From Neopestalotiopsis rosae (Eukaryota; Ascomycota; Sordariomycetes; Amphisphaeriales; Sporocadaceae): a DNA stretch of 64,000 bases. A model generated the notes under the pieces. The model was not told where the DNA came from, made no database searches, and saw only the letters and a program-made list of their open reading frames with translations. Both the position numbers and the translations under genes were made by a program. Location: contig JALGAS010000001.1 in assembly GCA_023078685.1 (NCBI GenBank), positions 5,580,001-5,644,000 of the forward strand, in the 5' to 3' direction. This document shows, piece after piece, positions 58,701 through 64,000 of this stretch (positions are counted from its first letter, which is position 1; each line of letters begins with the position of its first letter).

Positions 58701-59524
58701 GAGATGGGAAAGCTGATATCTGCGTTCGATTCCCTGATCATCGGGTCTGTATCGGCGTCACTACACGGACAAGGGCCCAATTCCGTCACATTCCGATGCG
58801 TCCGTTTGGGATGGGTTACGACAAAGCCCGATACGGATATTACGAAAAAGGCAAATACGTCCCGGGCACTATATCGGACGATATTCGCGACGACTTCTTT
58901 CCTAAACCAACGGAGTTCCGACTACAACCAGGAACTAAGGCCTGGAGCCGCGTTCACCCTCATGGCTTGATTCGAACTGTTGTGACTGCCTGCGGACCAA
59001 CAGACCGTCATGTGGGCCAAGTCAGTCACTGGCAACAAGACCGTCCCTTGTCTGTGATGGAGGTTCGCAGGGCTCAAGGCTTTCTAGACCATGAAGTCAT
59101 CACGGGCACGCGTCGCCAGCAATGGTACATCATCGGCAATAGCGTAGCACGACAAGTTGCCCTCGCGCTAGGTCTTGCCATCCGAGAGGCATGGTTTGGT
59201 TCATTGTACGTGGACAACTCGGGTATTGATCAAGCTGAAATTTTGGAAGACGAATTTGCTATGATTGAAAGCTCTACAGAAACACACTTGCCAGCCCACC
59301 AAGAAACACCAAATGGGGCTGAGATGTTGAGCAGGGCAAGACCCGATATTTTCTCGGATGCGAATGAAGATTGCATTTCGACTCCTGCCACGAGCATTGA
59401 CGATCCTGTTGCTCAGCGTCCAGTGACTGTGGAGTTGAACGGGCGTCTCAAAAGGGACAACGGGCACGGGATTACGGAGGATATAGTTGCTAAAAGATTG
59501 CGGTTAGATGCTGATACAGCATAG
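55769..59524 (+). CDS. dim-2: DNA cytosine-5 methyltransferase, DIM-2 type
   Basis: Methylates cytosine in chromatin-directed DNA methylation, notably at sequences altered by repeat-induced point mutation (RIP) in Neurospora. Single exon, 1251 residues. The N-terminal half carries a replication-foci-like region (about 150-420) and two BAH-like domains (about 440-560 and 590-690). The catalytic part has motif I DLFCGGGNFGRG from Asp742, motif IV with catalytic Cys821 in GGSPCQGFS, motif VI ENV from Glu863, motif VIII QSRSR from Gln908, and the final RAQGF and GNSVARQVALALG motifs. The order, the DLFCGGGNFGRG version of motif I and the BAH domains point to DIM-2 rather than the smaller RID/Masc1 type. 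Length is a little below Neurospora DIM-2 (about 1450). No lesion was found. ATGs at 55769 and 55784 are both possible starts. Confidence 0.94.
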   Translation: MYRENMAEEDHDFSLRPSTPDGQPSMWTKFGDFFLYENGTSTPERFLNMSQSPRLSEFSFGIPELETSQTASPATLLAMNSSDEDVPSDPILENQTSPRQTQSFQETLNEIRHMPRSSNIIVDLPKSTLVHPRSAYSGFIPSAPHVREHEAVSALLDALGNTSDEFIEIGLTEFTIYLDSAIYPIELRPLHQLATQAAGDKFYFDGILHHGDQRYFVQKIPFRELPIGNYCDTDKDSVNDQIWIRSMHNRKKEIYYKLEKPSTDYERYWVPFLWVADLAKHVVDYCSHLQQRKRKARLDDFGSNFAAYVNETHSQSEVFQRWYATHGSADFRTAVAANIDFIWKEALGLPHPDCKIATWHDFWREIKGDYYTPMKPLPNKKPATIPKTVVTPYVFDLFSHMGFDAIMKPTTTSHDVEIDHIRQVNDTRGNKIVLHQGQNRLRDHDDFVASIEVGDVISTPPDDRSTGSKWKRETSKHHDADYVWYGMVQKVHVTEDGHRSFDVIWMYQSRDTPCALMKYPWSNELFLSDTCTCETARIDEQDVLATHQVAWFGDHSSAATDQLFVRQTYLAAERCWVALSDDHMVCNHQKKCKHRSSHIRYSRGDTVLVKLPKSTRLEPCIIERLYKEDEKRWARLRKLLRRHELELGITCPSNELVYSDQLVELDSKRIVRHCLVRSFLPDDPICSPYSRGGTGDTFYFTTRLLGGDSGKIIALDDTDSFDFRQGFLPEDTGAKRKLCGLDLFCGGGNFGRGIEDGGGVEMRWANDISPNAIHSYMANCAPDTCKPYLGSIDDLLDRALAGDSNVPRPGDIGLISGGSPCQGFSRLTSKGNQQSMKQFKNRSLVASFASFVDHYRPQFGLLENVLSMIKTGEKRDECFFSQLVCCLVGLGYQVRIIYADAWSYGAPQSRSRVFLIFAALGVQMPKAPPVTHSHPPGTKIGTMGKMSNEQPFGERVHAPTPFEFISASAATRDLPNIRDGKADICVRFPDHRVCIGVTTRTRAQFRHIPMRPFGMGYDKARYGYYEKGKYVPGTISDDIRDDFFPKPTEFRLQPGTKAWSRVHPHGLIRTVVTACGPTDRHVGQVSHWQQDRPLSVMEVRRAQGFLDHEVITGTRRQQWYIIGNSVARQVALALGLAIREAWFGSLYVDNSGIDQAEILEDEFAMIESSTETHLPAHQETPNGAEMLSRARPDIFSDANEDCISTPATSIDDPVAQRPVTVELNGRLKRDNGHGITEDIVAKRLRLDADTA

Positions 59525-60692
59525 CACAGCAGAGAGCATAAGGCGGGCGGATTCTTGTCTGATAGTAGTACATTGTTCTTTGAATAAGATACCCACAATG
59601 ACAAAATGCTACCATATCAATTATGATTTCAGCGAGTATGAATACACTGGATAGATAATGACACTGAATTGAGATGAATTTTGCCATATTCTTCTGTTCC
59701 AACGTTCTTGGAATAACGCGCCTTGTCATCTAGAGCTCATGTATCTACCGTCCTTTCATCGAAGCAATGTGCGAACATGGTTCACGAATTCCCTTGTGGC
59801 AAGTCAATTTGACTTACGCTCATGGGGATTTGCCCCGATACTCGAGAATGAGATTAAGAGTGCTACTCTTCGTCTTGGACGTCGTCACGAAAACGCGTTC
59901 AACAATGACCAATCTGATACGCAGGTTGCGACCAGGATTCCCCATATTCTAGAACGAGACGTCCTCCAATAGCATTGACTTAACGTTCGGCAGTTTTTAT
60001 TAACAACGCGGCAGCCATAACAGGCGACCCTGTTGCGCAGCGTCAACAAAGCTGAGAAGAAGAAAGCAGCTAATTGAAGGGGCAATGAACCCCAAGTCGT
60101 TCACAAAACTCCCACCAACCACAAGCAGGAGTGCTACACTCCGCATCACATCCTCCCCTGCATCTAGCTCAGCCCAGATATTCTCTGAGGTCATCAAGAT
60201 CTCTCTAGAGCTATATTTACAGTCATTATATACCGATGCAGATTCAACGACATCCAGGGCCCCGCGTGTCCTGGTAGTATTAGCCCCTTTCATCGCCACA
60301 AAACGGGGTATACCCTCCTTGGCCCAAATCGGGATTTCCCATATTCTCTGAAAGAAACTGAAGCACGCCATTCGTGCAATCATGGCTACTTGACTCAATC
60401 ATGATAAAACGCCAAGACGGCGCTCCCATCGTAATGGGTGTACAGGATAATCAACATCTGGCACAATGTGGTCTGCGGCCTACGCAATATCTCTTGGCAC
60501 CTTTGACCAAGCAAAGAAGCTTTTCGACAAGCTTTGCTTGGCAACGCTCTTGGACATATAAAGCAATATGAAGTTGCTCGATTCTTGGCGACGTCTCAGA
60601 ATACAGGGTCTTGTCGCAAGCAGAATAACTCAATAAGTCACCTTTACTACTTTGCACTTGGCACAGTCTCCAGTCACATCACTTACAGAACC
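59525..60692. other. Intergenic region, no supported gene
   Basis: About 1.2 kb between the methyltransferase stop and the pectate lyase start. A minus-strand frame at 60000-60398 has one hydrophobic stretch but only a TTG at its open end and no family I recognise. The right end should contain the lyase promoter. Confidence 0.5.
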
Positions 60693-61593
60693 ATGTCGAT
60701 TCGTCTCGGTGCAACAGCTCTGCTCGGCCTCGCGGCCATGGCTTCGGCCGCCACGACCAACACAAACCTGCAGACGGCGTTCCCCGCGTCCTCGGGGACG
60801 AGCGCCCTGGCCGCCGTCCAGACCATTGCCGCCGGGGCGTCCTTTGACGGCGGCATGATCCAGTGGGACCGGAACCCCAGCACCTGCAACGAGCAGGCCG
60901 AGGGTGGCGACTCTGACGCTGTCTTCCTCTTGGAGGATGGTGCCACGCTGAGCAATGCCATCATTGGTGAGGACCCTTCCATCCTTTGTGAAAAATGATG
61001 CCTATCTTAGGTAGGTGTACGAAGAATATCTGTACTGACGTAGATGTTCTAGGCCCCAACAATGGCGAGGGTGTCCACTGCTTGGGCACTTGCACTCTGA
61101 ACAACGTGTATGTCGTGATCACAAGTCTTTTCAATCTCGTTGCCACTCTTCTGACTTAAGGAATAGCTGGTGGACCGACGTCTGCGAAGACGCCGCCACC
61201 TTCAAGGGCACGTCGTCCTCGGGCATATCCTACGTAAACGGCGGCGGCGCCCGCAACGCCGAGGACAAGGTCCTGCAGCACAACGGCGCCGGCACGGTAG
61301 CCGTCAAGAACTTTTGGGCCGACACAGTCGGCAAGGTGTACCGGTCGTGCGGCAACTGCGACAGCCAGTACGCGCGCCACAGCACCTTTGACAACATCTA
61401 CGTCACGGGCGCCGACGTGGTCGCCGGCGTCAATGGCAACTATGGCGACACTACGTACATCTATGACAGCTGCGTCGACGGCAGCTTGTGCTGGGAGTAT
61501 GAGGGCAACGATGATGGTGATGAGCCCACCAAGACGGCTAGTGGGGCCACGGGCACGGCTTGCACGACGGCTAGCATCAAGACTAGCTGTTGA
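60693..61593 (+). CDS. Secreted pectate lyase, family PL3
   Basis: Cleaves de-esterified pectin (polygalacturonate) by beta-elimination outside the cell. It is 251 residues from exons 60693-60966, 61053-61107 and 61167-61593 (introns 86 and 59 bp). A signal peptide of about 18-20 residues (MSIRLGATALLGLAAMASA) precedes the beta-helix. The family's sequence order is plain: [62 protein letters not shown] (split by intron 2), KVYRSCGNC and NGNYGDT. Conserved Cys are present. The C-terminus has a short Thr/Gly-rich tail and a final TSC. PL3 enzymes are used by plant pathogens and saprotrophs; a pectin-related dehydratase lies about 2 kb downstream. Confidence 0.94.
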
Positions 61594-62233
61594 GCTTTTG
61601 AGATATGACTTCATCATATGTATTGACTATTGTGTACTATAAAAATTGAGTTTCTTGGTGTTGCTGTATATCTTCGAAGCTTCGAATGTGATATCATAGC
61701 CCCCTTAATGTTCGAGTGGCTATAAGTGCATTCTATAAGTGCGACTTTGGTGGTCTTGGTCTAGGCTTGTCCTAGGCTGGTGTGTTGGTGCCCTTATCAT
61801 GGAGCTTCATAGCGAGTGGTAAACTCTAAACCAGTCAGATCGGAAAAGCCTACTATAATCTCGAATCTTTCTGCATGTATAAATGTTCAAGAGGAATTCG
61901 ATAGCAGTTTCAAGTATTTTGGACCCGTTTTACTATGCACAATTTGTTGAGATACTGCAGGCCGCCGGATATGAGCGATGTCGCTATCTCTCGGGCAAAT
62001 GGTGGGCGAGGTCTTTCGGTTTTCGGCCCCTCTCCGCAGCAGCTAGCTTGGCTTTTCCGGCGGTCCCCATTCGCCGCCTATAATCGGATTTCCTTCCCGG
62101 CGCATCGGCGTGATCAGAACTAGGATATCCGAGATACCATCAACAAGTTCAATATTTTATAATTCACCTTATTAGAGGCGACTGATACTTGGCCTTCTGC
62201 CTACACTAGTGATCATATCGACTTCACCACAAT
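61594..62233. other. Intergenic region, no supported gene
   Basis: About 640 bp between lyase and cyclase genes on the same strand. Small frames near 61883-62123 lack motifs. It should contain the terminator of one and the promoter of the other. Confidence 0.5.
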
Positions 62234-63411
62234 ATGGCAGCACCACCACCAATCCAAAGCAGACCACCCTTCTCCACCTTGCCCCTCGACCCCGAGGGGC
62301 CCCCGGGCAACGCCTGGGGCCTGTACGGACACAATGATAAGCTGGGCGCGCTCAACATGCTGACGCCCATGGTAGTGGCGTCGGCGGCGCGGGAAGAGAT
62401 TCGCACCGGCGAGCGCGTCTCGCTCGACTGGTCCCTGGACAAGCCGTCGCACCCAAGCTTTGACCGGCCGTCGTTTGGTTGGGCATTGACGAACCGGGCG
62501 CACCCCGATGGCGAGCTGCGGACCGTCAATGATGATCACTTGAATTTCAATACCCAGTGTAGCTCGCAGTGGGATGGGTTTAGACATTATGGTGAGAGCT
62601 ATGCTGGCCTATTGTTTAAAATGTTAGAAGCTTGAATATAAGGGCGTGCGCTGACTGAAAGGTGGAAATAGGGTATCAAAAAGCAAAGAAGTACTATGGC
62701 GGACATACTCAGGGCGAACTGAATGATCCCTCGGTGATTGGCATCGACGCCTGGGTCGAAAAGGGCGGCATCGTGAGCCGTGGCGTCCTACTCGATTATG
62801 TCGCCTTTTGCACCCGGCACGCGCTGCCCCTATCGGCGCTCACCTCGTCCTCCATCCCACTGGCGCATCTGCAGCAAATGGCCGCCGAGGCAAATTTGAC
62901 GTTTAGGGACGGCGATGTCCTCTTTATCCGCTCGGGCTTCACGGCGGCGTATGACCAGCTGAGCATGGCAGAGCAAAAGGCCATTCCGCAGCGGCCCTCT
63001 CCAGATTTCCTGGGGGTTGAACCTACCGCCGAGGTACTCAAATGGATCTGGGAGTCTGGCTTCGTGGCCGTCGCGGGCGACATGCCGAGCTTTGAGAGGG
63101 CGCCCATCGCCGGCCCGCACACGGCGCCCGGTCTAGCCTGGAAGGGCGAAAGCTGGGAAGAGGAGATGCAAGGCGGTGGACTTCTTCACCAGTGGCTCTT
63201 GGGCGGCTGGGGATTGCCGATTGGAGAAATGTTTGATCTGGAGGCTTTGGCGAGGAAGTGCGAAGAACTCGGGAGGTGGTCGTTCTTTGTCAGCTCCGTT
63301 CCATTAAAGGTATGCTTGTCTCATAGCCACAGAGAGCTGATCATGTCACTGATTCAATTCCAGGTCCCTGGCGGCGTGGCTAGTCCACCGAACGCTGTCG
63401 CGATTTTTTAA
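62234..63411 (+). CDS. Cyclase-family metal hydrolase (kynurenine formamidase-like fold)
   Basis: Putative amide or lactone hydrolase of the Cyclase family (PF04199 type), 347 residues from exons 62234-62591, 62672-63309 and 63364-63411 (introns 80 and 54 bp). The start ATG opens the conserved N-terminal part (GLYGHNDKLGALNML). The metal-binding stretch is the fungal variant QWDGFRHYG, split by intron 1, in place of the bacterial HxGTHxD motif. RGVLLDYVAF and DGDVLFIRSGF follow, then AGDMPSFERAP and SFFVSSVPLK joined to VPGGVASPPNAVAIF at the end, all typical of this fungal subfamily. The substrate is unknown. It lies tail to tail, 88 bp apart, with a sugar-acid dehydratase gene. Confidence 0.9.
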
Positions 63412-63499
63412 GCATTGCAAGGCATATACGTCTTTAGCGAGGATTTAAATTTAGCCGTAGTGTATGATACATTTTCTTGAGATATTTTGTGATCATACA
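63412..63499. terminator. Short convergent terminator region
   Basis: Only 88 bp separate the stops of two genes on opposite strands, so their 3' ends probably overlap. The sequence is A+T rich. Confidence 0.45.
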
Positions 63500-64000
63500 T
63501 CACCATTCGCGGATTTCTCCTCCAGGGCCGATGAACCCTGGGCTCACCCAAGCCGTCGCGTCCTTGGACAGCCTACGGACCTCTTCCTCATCGATCTCAA
63601 TTCCGAGACCCGGGCCTTTGAGAATATTGATGTAGCCTTTATCCACCTTCCAGACTTCGGGATTCGTGTGGTAGCTTGTCAAATCTTGTCCAGTGCTGTT
63701 GTAGTGAATGCCTAGACTCATTTCCTGTATCGCAAAGTTTGGGCACGTCAGGTCCACTTGGACACACGCCGCCAGAGCAATGGGGCCTAAGGGACAGTGA
63801 GGGGCGAGAGCGACGTCGTAGGCTTCGGCCATGGCGGCGATTCTGCGCAGTTCGGATATGCCGCCTACATGGCAGACGTCAGGTTGTAGGATATCCACGA
63901 CGCCCTTCTCGAGGAACGGGCGAACGTCCCATCTGCTGTGGAGGCGCTCACCCAGTGCAATCGGGATACTCGTCAGCTTCGACAGAGTCTCGATCCCACC
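63500..64000 (-). CDS. D-galactonate dehydratase-like enolase superfamily enzyme, 3' part, cut by the right edge
   Basis: The visible 166 codons are the C-terminal part of a mandelate racemase/enolase superfamily enzyme close to bacterial DgoD, which dehydrates D-galactonate to 2-keto-3-deoxygalactonate. The frame is open to the edge. The metal-ligand motif GERLHSRWD, the LQPDVCHVGGI segment and APHCPLGPIALAAC with the catalytic His are intact, and QEMSLGIHYN and GPGLGIEID follow as in DgoD. The last residues (GGEIREW) also resemble that family. L-galactonate and related dehydratases of the same superfamily act in fungal pectin sugar catabolism; DgoD-like is my preferred call because of motif similarity. 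No intron is visible in this part. It converges on the cyclase gene. Confidence 0.88.
   Translation of the reverse strand, partial: GGIETLSKLTSIPIALGERLHSRWDVRPFLEKGVVDILQPDVCHVGGISELRRIAAMAEAYDVALAPHCPLGPIALAACVQVDLTCPNFAIQEMSLGIHYNSTGQDLTSYHTNPEVWKVDKGYINILKGPGLGIEIDEEEVRRLSKDATAWVSPGFIGPGGEIREW

Noticed and set aside
60000..60398. 132-codon minus-strand frame with a hydrophobic stretch
   Set aside because: It opens with TTG, has no recognisable family, and lies in a gap with no supporting splice sites; kept only as a note.

Overview
The window is nuclear DNA from a filamentous ascomycete, most likely a Sordariomycete. The genes are spaced 0.1 to 6.6 kb apart on both strands and interrupted by short introns (mostly 49-182 bp, GT..AG, several with a CTAAC-like branch site). 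The products are typical of such fungi: a highly reducing polyketide synthase, a DIM-2 type DNA methyltransferase, a CFEM protein, a PL3 pectate lyase and a multicopper oxidase. All exon structures were worked out by hand from splice signals, frame and remembered family motifs; no database search was run.

Left arm (1-6.6 kb): the 5' part of a highly reducing polyketide synthase (minus strand, running off the left edge) is divergent from a 14-helix-type MFS exporter. The roughly 1 kb between them holds a perfect palindrome. This looks like the edge of a secondary metabolite cluster.

Housekeeping and accessory genes (10-34 kb): a trehalose-6-phosphate phosphatase (Tps2 type), a GNAT-like acetyltransferase, a 6.6 kb stretch without convincing genes, an acyltransferase-3 membrane enzyme with a 762 bp first intron, a GPI-anchored CFEM protein, a DUF300/Ost-alpha type membrane protein and a secreted multicopper oxidase.

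The oddest block is 35.2-40.4 kb. A minus-strand gene joins a StuA-like APSES DNA-binding domain to the first ~50 residues of a dynamin-type GTPase and then to a fungal C2H2 region. One extra base lies inside the GTPase P-loop. About 1 kb away is a DUF4419 gene with a probable frameshift at its start and an in-frame stop before a recognisable C-terminal tail. Both look like decaying or remodelled genes.

Right arm (44-64 kb): a Syt1-like Sec7/PH Arf exchange factor behind a long leader, a head-to-head pair of probable mitochondrial proteins (PPR-like and RMND1/DUF155), an intact DIM-2 cytosine methyltransferase, and a carbohydrate group: PL3 pectate lyase, cyclase-family hydrolase and the 3' part of a D-galactonate dehydratase-like enzyme that runs off the right edge. 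I saw no rRNA, no convincing tRNA, no CRISPR array and no intact transposon.
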